NCBI GenBank assembly: GCA_036939755.1 | Contig: JALLAZ010000079.1 | Location: 1 to 25,054 of the forward strand | Direction of reading: 5' to 3' | Origin: Stephanodiscus triporus | Taxonomy: Eukaryota > Bacillariophyta > Thalassiosirophyceae > Thalassiosirales > Thalassiosiraceae | DNA length: 25,054 nucleotides | Shown here: positions 17,018-25,054 of the stretch, in pieces | How the letters are laid out: each line of letters starts with the position of its first letter | How positions within the stretch are numbered: position 1 is the first letter of the stretch | Made by a program: the position numbers and the translations under genes | Notes under the pieces: model-generated | Told to the model about the DNA's origin: nothing | The model's database searches: none | The model's input: only the letters and a program-made list of their open reading frames with translations

Positions 17018-18214
17018 TTAAATTCTGCTCTGCAATTGTGGATTTTTTTTCCTGCACACATCAACTCGTTTGTCCGGCAATAGGTGTTTCGCTGGATCTT
17101 TCAACATTTGCAGTAGATCGGCAACCTTGCCAGCTCGTGGACAGATTTTGGAGTGTACCGTCCCATCGTCGTCTAAAAAATAAATCCAAACCTCTGGAAC
17201 TTTGCCAACTTCGTCCTCGATTGACAGTACACGAAAGTTTGACCCATCAAATTCTAATGCAGCAAAATTATCGATTCCAATTCCGATTTCGTAAGGGTGA
17301 CGTTTCATCATAGATTTGAAGTCGGTACTTCTCAGCACACCGTTTGATTGGATGCAATCATGGTGAGGGCAAATTATTCCTGGAAAAATCCCCAGCCCTT
17401 CGACCCTGATGTATTCCCAATCGTTCGCACTACTTTCGTCTTCCATTTCCTTTTCACTGTCCACATCACTTTCCATGAAAGTGTCCAGTGACACTTTCCG
17501 AGTCAGTTGCATTTTTTTTGGGTTCGCCTCGGTTTCCTTGAAATTAGTACACTCAGCAACGAAGGATGAATTCAATCTCCCCGCCTCTACATGAAACGAT
17601 TCGGTAGAATCATCGGACTTGTTTGCATACTTGTTCAACTTGAAACTGCGATGCGTTTTAGGGTCCATCGAGTCCGAATGCCCACCTTCAAACCAACATA
17701 TTGCACCCGCAGATCCTCCAGCAATTACCGTCCCACGAAGAGCCGATTCTCTCAGCAGATCACTCAAACCTAGATGTTCCCATCTATCCACTGCGTAGAG
17801 CGTATTCCCGCCGCTTACTAGTATAATGTCGGCCTCGTTCACTGCCTCCTCCAATTCATGTCTGTCCACGTGTTGATTCGCCACGTCCAGTGATTTCACG
17901 CTGACTCCCATCTTGATGAACTCGTAGGTCTGCTTGTGACGACTCTCGGAAAGGTCGTAGGACGCCGTCCCAATGTAGAGCAACGACAGATCCTGAGGGG
18001 GGCGTCCGGTCAAGGCAATCACAGACGGACCAACGATGGACATGGTCTTACTTGCAGTGCCTGCAAAGATGCCCTTTACAGAGGGATTGGGGGTGTAAGG
18101 GACGCGAAAGGGAGGGCATGGTGCGATGGGTTGCAATGGCAATGATGCCGATTCGACGGGTCGCTTGGGTTGCAGGGCCCTGCCTCGCGAGAGTGGGATT
18201 AGATTTACTTCCAT
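17018..18214 (-). CDS. Peptidase family S51 (peptidase E-like serine peptidase)
   Basis: A 398-residue single-exon protein, longer than bacterial peptidase E (about 230). Conserved parts: LLYIGTAS (79-85), VSGGNTLY (133-140), AGGSAGA (165-171, nucleophile Ser168), and GLGIFPGIICPHHD (273-286, with the active-site His). Peptidase E cleaves Asp-X dipeptides; related S51 enzymes are cyanophycinases, so the substrate is not certain. Two additions are unusual: a Pro-rich N-terminal extension of about 58 residues before MSIVGPSVIALTG (a second possible start at Met58), and a Ser/Glu/Asp-rich insertion (about 193-268) between the nucleophile and the His segment. It converges on the plastid gene with only 41 bp between stop codons. 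Confidence 0.85.
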   Translation of the reverse strand: MEVNLIPLSRGRALQPKRPVESASLPLQPIAPCPPFRVPYTPNPSVKGIFAGTASKTMSIVGPSVIALTGRPPQDLSLLYIGTASYDLSESRHKQTYEFIKMGVSVKSLDVANQHVDRHELEEAVNEADIILVSGGNTLYAVDRWEHLGLSDLLRESALRGTVIAGGSAGAICWFEGGHSDSMDPKTHRSFKLNKYANKSDDSTESFHVEAGRLNSSFVAECTNFKETEANPKKMQLTRKVSLDTFMESDVDSEKEMEDESSANDWEYIRVEGLGIFPGIICPHHDCIQSNGVLRSTDFKSMMKRHPYEIGIGIDNFAALEFDGSNFRVLSIEDEVGKVPEVWIYFLDDDGTVHSKICPRAGKVADLLQMLKDPAKHLLPDKRVDVCRKKNPQLQSRI

Positions 18215-18557
18215 ACTATCAGGTGCGAGTATTAAAGTTACACGCTCGTGTTGGAAAGAAGGGAGGGAATGGAAATTATTATTGTATTGTGCCTAATAAT
18301 TCCAAATGAATTATGAAAAATGCCAAAGAAACCGGCAGCAAATCAAAAGAACACAACTTCCCTCGGCGGCAGTTTAGAGTGACGGAGAGGAATTTTCTTT
18401 GTGGCTCTAATTATGTATGGATTCCTACATGGAGAGAGTCTACTGCCTGGAATCCTCGGCGACGTCATCACTCCCTCGGTTCATAAAATAGTACGTAGGA
18501 GTATTACCATACGAGCACTATTCTACTCTAAGTCTAAGGGGGGCGGGGCGTCGTACG
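18215..18557. promoter_or_regulatory. Divergent promoter region between the S51 peptidase and P4H-TPR genes
   Basis: These 343 bp separate two outward-facing start codons. No gene, RNA or clear motif was seen. They contain the 5' UTRs of both genes. Confidence 0.45.
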
Positions 18558-20390
18558 ATGAGCACCATCAACTTCCTCCTCCTGACGCTGTTGCATCTCG
18601 CATACAATCAAATATCTGCTTTGGCATTCGTCCTGCGCCGGGCCGCCGCGACTGCAACGGCATCATCGGCGACATCGTTGCCATTAGCGCATGTCGAGGT
18701 TGTCACGACGAACCAATTACCCGCACTGCTTCTCGAGCGTGTGGACAAGATAATTGACCCGTACGTATTCAACAATGGGGAAATAGATAGGAAGAATATA
18801 TTAAATAGCGTCGATCGGGAGCATGTCGAGGATGTCTGTTGGGCCAAAGCGTCGTCGTTGCCATTCGAGAGTGACAGATCCACGTGCAGTTGGCCTGGTA
18901 CATGGAACCCCACCGAATACGAATCTATCCACATAGATCCGGGAAATTATTCAATAGCCACTCGAACAAAGAAAAATAATCCATTATTGACTGGAGATGA
19001 AATTGAATGTCTGAGAGGAGCATCTGAATTTTATTGGAGTAGAATAGAGGGGGATCACGAGACCTCTGAAAAAAGTCGTTTCACCTATCAACGAAAGGGG
19101 AATAGCGAGGCTCACCTATCAGATGTGGTGAAATACTGTCAACGATCTGACTTGAATAGTTACGATGTGGCTCCCCTGGTGAACGACTTGTTATTGAATC
19201 GGATCTACCCTTGGATTCGAGCATCTTACCTGTCTCGGGAAGAAATTGGGAACGATTTGGAATTGTTCGTATACGATTCGCTGTTTATTCGATATAATAC
19301 CACGGCAGCCAACTTAAGTAATGATACCAGCAATGGGTCTGGTGAGAATTTAGAGAGTGTCGGTGCTGGCCAACCACTGCATCGTGATTTGGGATACGTC
19401 TCAGTGAATATCATGCTCAATGAAGAATTTGAGGGAGGTGGGACGTTCTTCGAGGACCAACTCCTTTCCTTGGTGCTGTCGGGCAATTATGACAACGAGA
19501 TTCAACCACTGAAACCTTTAGGGCCAGGGCATGCAATTGCTCACTATTCAAAAAGTAGACATGCCGGAGCTGCGACATATGCTGGTGTTCGTGATATTTT
19601 AGTTATTTTCTTGGCGGCCAAGGAGAAGACCCAATTTACCGATGCCAACAGGATGTGGAAGGCTCCCTGTTGGGAACGTAACGCAAGACTGAAGGTCGGT
19701 GCTCGCACTTATTGCTCAGTGTTAAGTAAAGAGGATCAAATGATGTGCCGTATACTCCACCATCGACTTGCAATCGATCAAGTCATGGACGATGGTGAAG
19801 CTTGGCATTACCTCGGGATGGCCATACTTGACTATAATGATCACTTACAACTTTCTGATATCGCTAGAGGTGGTATAACAAGCATGGAGATGGAGCTGGC
19901 TGTGGCTTGTCTCAATGAGGCTGCCAAACACACACCGTGCGATGGTCGACTGTACAACAACCTTGGTATCGCTCTAGAACGTTTGATGCATTGTCAAGCA
20001 TCCAACTCTAGGATCATGATAGAACAACGTGAAAAAGCAGCAGAGGCTTACAAAAAATCGATGTTGATTCACTCGACATGTCAAAGGATGAGATGCAATG
20101 TCCATGCAGATCATATAAGCACTTGTCTGAACTACGGTTTATATCTATCAAAGCTGGACCAGTTTGGTTGCGCCATTGATATATTGTCAAGAATTGTACA
20201 TCAAACAGATACCCTTACTGATGCTGACAATGATCTTGATGAAATACGGGCACGACAAAGGGTAGTTAGAGACGCAAAAAAATTGTTGGCTTTTTGTAAA
20301 AGCCAACGTTTACCGAATCCGAGGTTTGAATTATGTGATGGAGATGATTGTCCTGTGCTAACTAGGGCTATAGACCAGGCCCCTCAATGA
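18558..20390 (+). CDS. Prolyl-4-hydroxylase-like Fe(II)/2-oxoglutarate dioxygenase with TPR-like C-terminus
   Basis: A 610-residue single-exon protein. The N-terminus is a hydrophobic signal (residues 3-20) followed by SALAFVLRR and a Ser/Thr/Ala-rich stretch: cleavage at A23|F24 would match the diatom plastid motif, but ER or Golgi entry is the alternative. The dioxygenase core is at about 235-355: PLHRDLGY gives the metal ligands H275 and D277, FEGGGTFFE the double-stranded helix, H335 the third ligand, and R345 (in GVRDILVIFL) the 2-oxoglutarate anchor, where animal P4Hs usually have Lys. Residues about 415-545 contain TPR-like helices (WHYLGMAILDYN; LYNNLGIALERL; KAAEAYKKSML; CLNYGLYLSKLDQ), probably binding a protein substrate. 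The likely reaction is hydroxylation of proline or another side chain; the target is unknown. It converges on the polyamine fusion gene. Confidence 0.82.
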   Translation: MSTINFLLLTLLHLAYNQISALAFVLRRAAATATASSATSLPLAHVEVVTTNQLPALLLERVDKIIDPYVFNNGEIDRKNILNSVDREHVEDVCWAKASSLPFESDRSTCSWPGTWNPTEYESIHIDPGNYSIATRTKKNNPLLTGDEIECLRGASEFYWSRIEGDHETSEKSRFTYQRKGNSEAHLSDVVKYCQRSDLNSYDVAPLVNDLLLNRIYPWIRASYLSREEIGNDLELFVYDSLFIRYNTTAANLSNDTSNGSGENLESVGAGQPLHRDLGYVSVNIMLNEEFEGGGTFFEDQLLSLVLSGNYDNEIQPLKPLGPGHAIAHYSKSRHAGAATYAGVRDILVIFLAAKEKTQFTDANRMWKAPCWERNARLKVGARTYCSVLSKEDQMMCRILHHRLAIDQVMDDGEAWHYLGMAILDYNDHLQLSDIARGGITSMEMELAVACLNEAAKHTPCDGRLYNNLGIALERLMHCQASNSRIMIEQREKAAEAYKKSMLIHSTCQRMRCNVHADHISTCLNYGLYLSKLDQFGCAIDILSRIVHQTDTLTDADNDLDEIRARQRVVRDAKKLLAFCKSQRLPNPRFELCDGDDCPVLTRAIDQAPQ

Positions 20391-21059
20391 TGAGATCGGT
20401 TGGCAAAAATAATATTATCTAGAGATTATATTTCTCTTTGTATTAACACATTTCGCTCCTGAGCATAAAAGCATGGCATTGCCTTGACAGCCATGAGAAA
20501 ATGATGGTATGGTATTGGGACAGCCAGTACGGCAGACTGGTATGACCACACAAAGACTGCCCTCAACCTTAATAGGATGTCATTAATGCACCTCTTCTTA
20601 ACTGGATGTCAAGACAGACTTTGTCACACACACAAGCACCCACGAAAGCGCCCCCAGAGATGATGTATCAAATAGAACGTCATCAAGTAACCACAGACCA
20701 CTTGCAACTGGATTCAAGCAGTCACATCGAATCAACTGCAAGAATGATCTACCCCCATTCGTGCCACCGTGAGCTCCCACCACCCTGGTCAAGAATAGAT
20801 GTACATTGTGAAACCTGTGCTGCCCCCCCCCCCCCTCCCCCAAGAAAATATCTCACAAGTGCCCCTCCCCTGTAAAATTGAGCCGGACCTTGCTAAGGCT
20901 TAAAACCAGAAGCTAATGGACTATGCTAGTGTTCCTTCCTCATAGTCGGTGATTTCGCCAACGCTTTCCCCAGTACACCATCCTCGTAAACTGTAAAGTA
21001 AAATGTATGTAAGAGTCGGCTAAGAAACGAAACGGAATGGGAGCAACGGACACCTCGAC
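20391..21059. other. Convergent intergenic region, no recognised gene
   Basis: About 670 bp between the stop codons of the P4H-TPR gene (+) and the polyamine fusion gene (-). It contains a C-tract at about 20822-20840 and an 89-codon low-complexity plus frame (20606-20875) with no family pattern. No tRNA or transposon signal was seen. Confidence 0.5.
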
Positions 21060-24000
21060 TCACTTCCGCACGTCTTCCCACAGCCCATCTAGATCTCCAC
21101 CGAATGCCAGGTAATCAGTTAAGACTTCCTCGCCCCTCTCGATGTCGCGAAGCGTAACATCACCATACATCGCCTGTTGCCCTAGATGGCGTTCAAAAAC
21201 AGGGCTGAAAGGTGGAGTCTTACTCACTAATGTCATACCTAAGTCCTTCGTGAATAATGATTCCGCACTCATTTCGTTGAATGGGTGATTGTCTTCGTCG
21301 CCGTAGTTCAATGTACCATTGCAACCATGATTCATAAACAGCAAAATACAAGACTCAACCACAAAATGTACTTCACCCTGTGATGGCGCAAAGCGTTTTT
21401 GAGAGACGTCATAGATACAAATCGCAAACGCAAAAAAGCAATGCAACTTCCGCGAGCTCATCAACTAACCATCAACATCGAACCAGTGCCGTACCCTTGA
21501 ATAGTTAGTCAAATTAAGGTTGATTGAAACAGTGGTAAATAATGAGATAGAAATAAAGAGATGAATGTATCCGTGAATTCAAACAAGATCGGCGAATTCA
21601 GACAAGAAGTATCCTACGCACCTTCTGCATATGTGTATAATTGAGCAATTTCATCTTCTACAAACGGAAATTCATTCGATTTTTCCTCTGACCATTCAAC
21701 GAACGACATAATAACGGACCAAGTCGAAGGCGGAAGCTTAAATCCCTTGACGCTTTTTTCCACACCAATTGAAGCCCGCGATGGAATATCCCGAGTCGCG
21801 AACAATCCCCGTCCCGCACGTTCCCCAACACCACTTTTGCCGACTCTCAAAGTATCCAACGGGAGGTGGATTATGTCGCCTGAATACAAATCTAGAATCT
21901 CATCACAATCCCATCGAGTTTCATCCTTGACCTCTTGCCGACAGTATGTCGTTTCCTGTGCTCTGGATGGTACCTGATAGCTTACCATTGTGGTCGCGTC
22001 GAAGTATCTTAGAATGGGCTGTCCTGATTTTGTTCTGTGAAGACGTTGCTGTAAAGCGATTTGAAACTCGGGAGCGTTCCTATGCCATCCTGCCTTGGAT
22101 TTATAATCCTTCAACGCCACGAGGTAGGACCACGGCATGTGAAAATGGCTGTGTCCCTGCAATAGCATCAATTGGTGAGAAAAAAAAACCTTTCGGCACT
22201 CGGTCAAAGTCAAAACAAAACTACCTTCCATACAAGAAAATGGTACATACCTCATCGTAAGTATGAATGCTTTCGAACCCTGACTGCTCTAATGCTTTGA
22301 TCTGCGATGAGAGACAGGAGATTCGCTCAAGGTTCAACAAACGTCATAAAAATCTCTCAAATTTGCGTATGTTATCTTACCATGAGTCCGGTATTCTTGA
22401 ACCGTCCAACCTCATCGGGTGGATCCGTGATCATTCTTGATTTGCCCATTTGAACTACAAACTGAAGAAACAGCGGAGAAATCAGGTGAGATGATAGCAC
22501 ATGACGGCGATGAAACCGACTTGCAAAAAAATCCAAACAAGGAACATACCACGCCTTTCTCCGTCAGTCCATTGAACAGCGAGTCAACGAAGGAGGTACT
22601 GTCGTACAATCCTCCGGCGATTTCGAGAGACGTCTTAGGATCCAGAGCGTCCATGATGATGACGTCGAACTTCTCGCTGTCATCCTCCCTGTTCGCCGCC
22701 GCGTCGTTCCCGAATCGATCAACGAACCAAACGAAGGCGTCCGCGTACATAACGCGCGCTCGCGGATCGTCGAAGCAGCTAGTCGTGACGTCGCTCCCCC
22801 CCCTGTCGATGTCGCCGCAATACGACCACTCCGGCATGTGCTCGGCGCAAATCCCAACCAGCTCCTTGTCGATCTCGAGGATGATCACCTCCTCGACGCT
22901 TTTGTGCTTGAGGACCTCGCGGAGCGTTGCCCCCTCCCCGCCCCCAATGATCGCTACACGTCTAGGACCGGGATGGACGAGCATGGCCGGGTGGACGATG
23001 CTCTCGTGGTACGGCGCGTCGCCGTACAGCGTCGACTGGATAATACCGTCCAGGAAGAGGATCTTGTCGGGGCCGAAATTCTCGGGGTGGGTCGATTCGT
23101 ACGACGACCCATCCTCGCCGTCGGATCCGCTCATTAGGGACCTGCGGTACATGCTCACGTCCCGTATGTTCGGGTCCGCGACCTCGTATATGTTCACGCT
23201 CTGGTGGGCCGTCGTCGTCGACAGCAGAGGACGCTTGACGTCGAAGTCCAGTTTCCCGAGGACGTACCTGCCCAGACTTCCGTCGAGCGGATTCGTCGAT
23301 CGGACGTATCCAGGCGCGAATCCCTCCCGAAACCCCCGTAGCTTGTGCGACCAGAGCATGGTCGGTCGAACCGGGTCCACGACGGAGGAGGAGGGCACGC
23401 CGAAGAGCCTATCGATCGACGGCAGCGTCGGTATCAGCAGGCCACCGCCGCACGTGAACAGGTCCATGGTTATGACCCCCTCCGCAGGCCACGTGTGGAA
23501 TGCCACGTGGCTCTCCAGCAGCACCCCCGCGCAGCTGACCCCGATGGGGACTAACGAGTGACAGTGGTACGACAACAGAGTGAGCCTCGACTCGTTGATT
23601 AGCTCGATCATCGCCACGGCGAGTCGTTCCTCCGAATTCAGGAAGTTGGAATCCACGTCCTTAATGTCCACGAGGAGGTGCTGTCCCGCAGGAAGGTGTA
23701 GACCGTCCGAGTCGTCGTTGTGATCGTTGTCCGACGACGACGACGACGCCTTCTTCTCCTTACCGCGGGTGCACGCGTTGGACTCGCACGGCACCCAGCC
23801 GTCGTCCCTGCCGTCCCCGTCGCGACCATCATCGTCGTCGTTTCCCCCGCCGCCGGAGACGGACGCCTTCCGGAAGTCCGGTCCGCCGTCGAACTCCTTC
23901 CTGCTCCTCGACATGATCAGGCTACCGGTCCTGTCGATGTGGAGAGTGTGCGACGTCGCCGCCCCCGCCATCTGGAACGTCTTGGAGGCATAGGTCGTGA

Positions 24001-24448
24001 AGGGCACGTCCTTCCCCTCGATGACCTTGGGAGCGGGGAGCTGTTGTCCTCCCTTCTTGGACATTCCCCCAGAGGAGGTGGGGGGGGGAGGGAGGAGGAG
24101 CCTCGACGGTCCGTCGTCGTTGTTGTCGTCGTCATTGCCGGTCGTCGCCGAGCCGCGGTGGCGGCGGGCGCGCGGATAGAGCTGGGAAAGCAGCGCGAGG
24201 CGAGCCGCCCACCCCACCGCGAAGGCCAGCACGACGGAGATGCATAAGGACAATAGGAGGAATCGCGCCGACAGGACGATGGAGAATCGGGACCGTCGTC
24301 CGGCGGCGTCGTCGCCGGAGTCGGTCGCGCGGCGGCGGACGACATCGCGCTTCTCGCCGTTTTGACCGGTCGTCTGACCGTTGACGACGCTCTTCTTGCC
24401 GCTGTTGCCGTGGCCGTTGCGGACGCCTTCGACCGCGTTCTTGGCCAT
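21060..24448 (-). CDS. Membrane-anchored AdoMet decarboxylase-aminopropyltransferase-SET methyltransferase fusion (6 exons, 969 aa)
   Basis: Exons, in order of transcription: 24448-22550, 22461-22381, 22301-22251, 22156-21622, 21495-21470 (26 nt), 21377-21060; all junctions are GT-AG and frame-consistent. Residues 56-88 form a membrane segment after a basic N-terminus. Asp- and Gly-rich linkers span about 100-250. AdoMetDC, bacterial SpeH type, lies at about 255-355: GVSCAGVLLESHVAFHTWP, with E312|S313 as self-cleavage site (Ser becomes pyruvoyl), and DLFTCGGG. Aminopropyltransferase lies at about 420-730: FLDGIIQST, APYHESIVHP, IIGGGEGATLREVL (AdoMet-type site), ILEID, IMDALDP (catalytic Asp600), then GVFVVQMGKSR across exon 1/2. 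The SET domain lies at about 782-955: AGRGLFATRDI, FMNHGCNGTLN (880-888), RGEEVLTDY (945-953). Decarboxylated AdoMet made by the first domain would feed the second. Diatom AdoMetDC/aminopropyltransferase fusions have been proposed to make long-chain polyamines for biosilica; a SET domain could N-methylate the polyamine or a Lys-rich silica protein. Confidence 0.87.
21470..21495 (-). other. 26-nt microexon in the SET domain of the fusion gene
   Basis: The exon 4 donor (GAAG|gtgcgt at 21621) is phase 1 and the exon 6 acceptor (catcacag| before 21377) is phase 0, so they cannot be joined directly. A 26-nt exon between an AAG acceptor and a GTTAGT donor fixes the frame exactly and inserts YGTGSMLM between YTYAEG and GEVHFVVES. 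Confidence 0.65.
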
Positions 24449-25054
24449 TTTATTGTGACGCGGTTCGATGAGGATGCGGGTGGGATGGATGGTCCTTCGC
24501 TTTTATGTGCGCCGATCACACGAAATGATGCATAAAAAAATTGGGCTTCTCGCTGGGTCAAAATTAAGACCTGGTCGTACCATAGCCGCGCCGCCGTACG
24601 TACGTACACATTTTTCAGACTCTAGTAGAAAAAAATGAATGTAGCGCGGAGAGAAACAACCGTTGGCTCTAACTAAAACAGTTCCTCTGTTCTACATAGA
24701 CTGTACGATACGTTTGGCATGAATTTACCATCGGGTCCCAGAAAATCGAGAATTTTGCTTCGCTCTCACGGAGACTATTGTTGGGCAGGTTGAAAAAATA
24801 GGAAGTCCCACTTTGGGCATGGTTCGGTGATCATTTCTGGCTGAGATATTCGAGGCTGTGATTTCTTTGAGGCATTGGGTAAGAGTAATTCGGGTCTGAC
24901 CGTGGAGAGCAAATGAAGTCTGTAGTTAGAGTAGATGAACTTAGGTACACTAACACTCAGACCCAAGTAACTGAAAACATCTTGAACAAAGCAACCTCTA
25001 GAGTCCGATCTTGAGGCAACTATTCCAACAATCAACATCTTGGGGGGGGGATCT
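24449..25054. promoter_or_regulatory. Upstream region of the polyamine fusion gene
   Basis: About 600 bp holding the promoter and 5' UTR of the minus-strand fusion gene. A self-complementary GTACGTACGTAC lies at about 24596-24607. A minus-strand open frame of 87 codons (24775-25038), which stays open to the window edge, might be the end of another gene, but it has no recognisable domain. A G-run occurs at the right edge. Confidence 0.4.
24775..25038 (-). CDS. Unrecognised open frame, possibly the 3' end of a gene cut by the window
   Basis: 87 codons from its first ATG, and the frame stays open upstream to the window edge. The predicted peptide has mixed composition (FSYLGLSVSVPKFIYSNYR; EMITEPCPKWDFLFF) and is not low-complexity, but I recognise no family. 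It is transcribed in the same direction as the fusion gene. It may be non-coding. Confidence 0.15.
   Translation of the reverse strand: MLIVGIVASRSDSRGCFVQDVFSYLGLSVSVPKFIYSNYRLHLLSTVRPELLLPNASKKSQPRISQPEMITEPCPKWDFLFFQPAQQ

Noticed and set aside
20606..20875. 89-codon plus frame between the P4H and fusion genes
   Set aside because: Ends in a poly-Pro run from a C-tract and has no recognisable pattern.
22437..23561. 374-codon plus-strand open frame
   Set aside because: It is antisense to the conserved aminopropyltransferase/AdoMetDC exon; no domain pattern of its own, and open only because of high GC.
23720..24247. Arg/Val-rich plus-strand frame of 175 codons
   Set aside because: Shadow of the Asp-rich linker region of the fusion gene; strongly biased composition.

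Overview
The window looks like nuclear DNA of a diatom, most likely a centric, chitin-producing one of the Thalassiosira/Cyclotella type (confidence about 0.75). Reasons: short GT-AG introns of about 80-310 bp; eukaryotic cytosolic ribosomal proteins; N-terminal presequences with the A/G-F cleavage motif of secondary red plastids (G21|F22 in one gene, A23|F24 in another); an S-adenosylmethionine decarboxylase/aminopropyltransferase fusion of the kind discussed for diatom long-chain polyamines; and a very large secreted GH18 protein.

Layout. 1-667: promoter region with two CACGTG-centred direct repeats. 668-12084 (+): one giant 8-exon gene. I rebuilt it by frame-consistent splicing (10,452 nt of CDS, 3483 aa). 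It encodes a signal peptide, ten short six-Cys modules (type A), a complete GH18 chitinase domain, 28 six-Cys 'CxxC...CC' modules (type B), two non-Cys globular insertions and a hydrophobic C-terminal tail. 12085-13088: about 1 kb with no recognised gene, holding an 18-bp perfect palindrome. 13089-14723: ribosomal proteins eL43 (-) and uL14 (+), head to head across about 0.9 kb that contains a strong G-quadruplex motif and a C-tract. 14830-15780 (-): TMEM53/DUF829 hydrolase-like protein. 15989-16976 (+): plastid, thylakoid-type protein with three exons; the third encodes a C-terminal membrane anchor. 17018-18214 (-): peptidase S51. 18558-20390 (+): prolyl-4-hydroxylase-like dioxygenase with a TPR-like C-terminus. 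21060-24448 (-): six-exon fusion gene (969 aa) joining a membrane anchor, bacterial-type AdoMet decarboxylase, spermidine-synthase-like aminopropyltransferase and a SET methyltransferase domain. 24449-25054: its upstream region.

How the genes may work together. Two genes point to the cell wall: the AdoMetDC-aminopropyltransferase-SET fusion has the activities expected for making, and perhaps N-methylating, polyamines such as those in biosilica, and the GH18 giant protein is built to act on or bind chitin outside the cell. The rest are housekeeping or plastid genes. Nothing shows that the window is one regulated cluster.

The points most worth a second look are the three-enzyme polyamine fusion with its 26-nt microexon, the alternating two-module array in the GH18 protein (including one module that has lost exactly two cysteines together), the membrane-anchor exon of the plastid protein whose donor site overlaps a stop codon, and the sharp GC-rich to AT-rich step inside three separate genes. 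All gene models rest on reading frame and splice motifs only; no transcript evidence was available.
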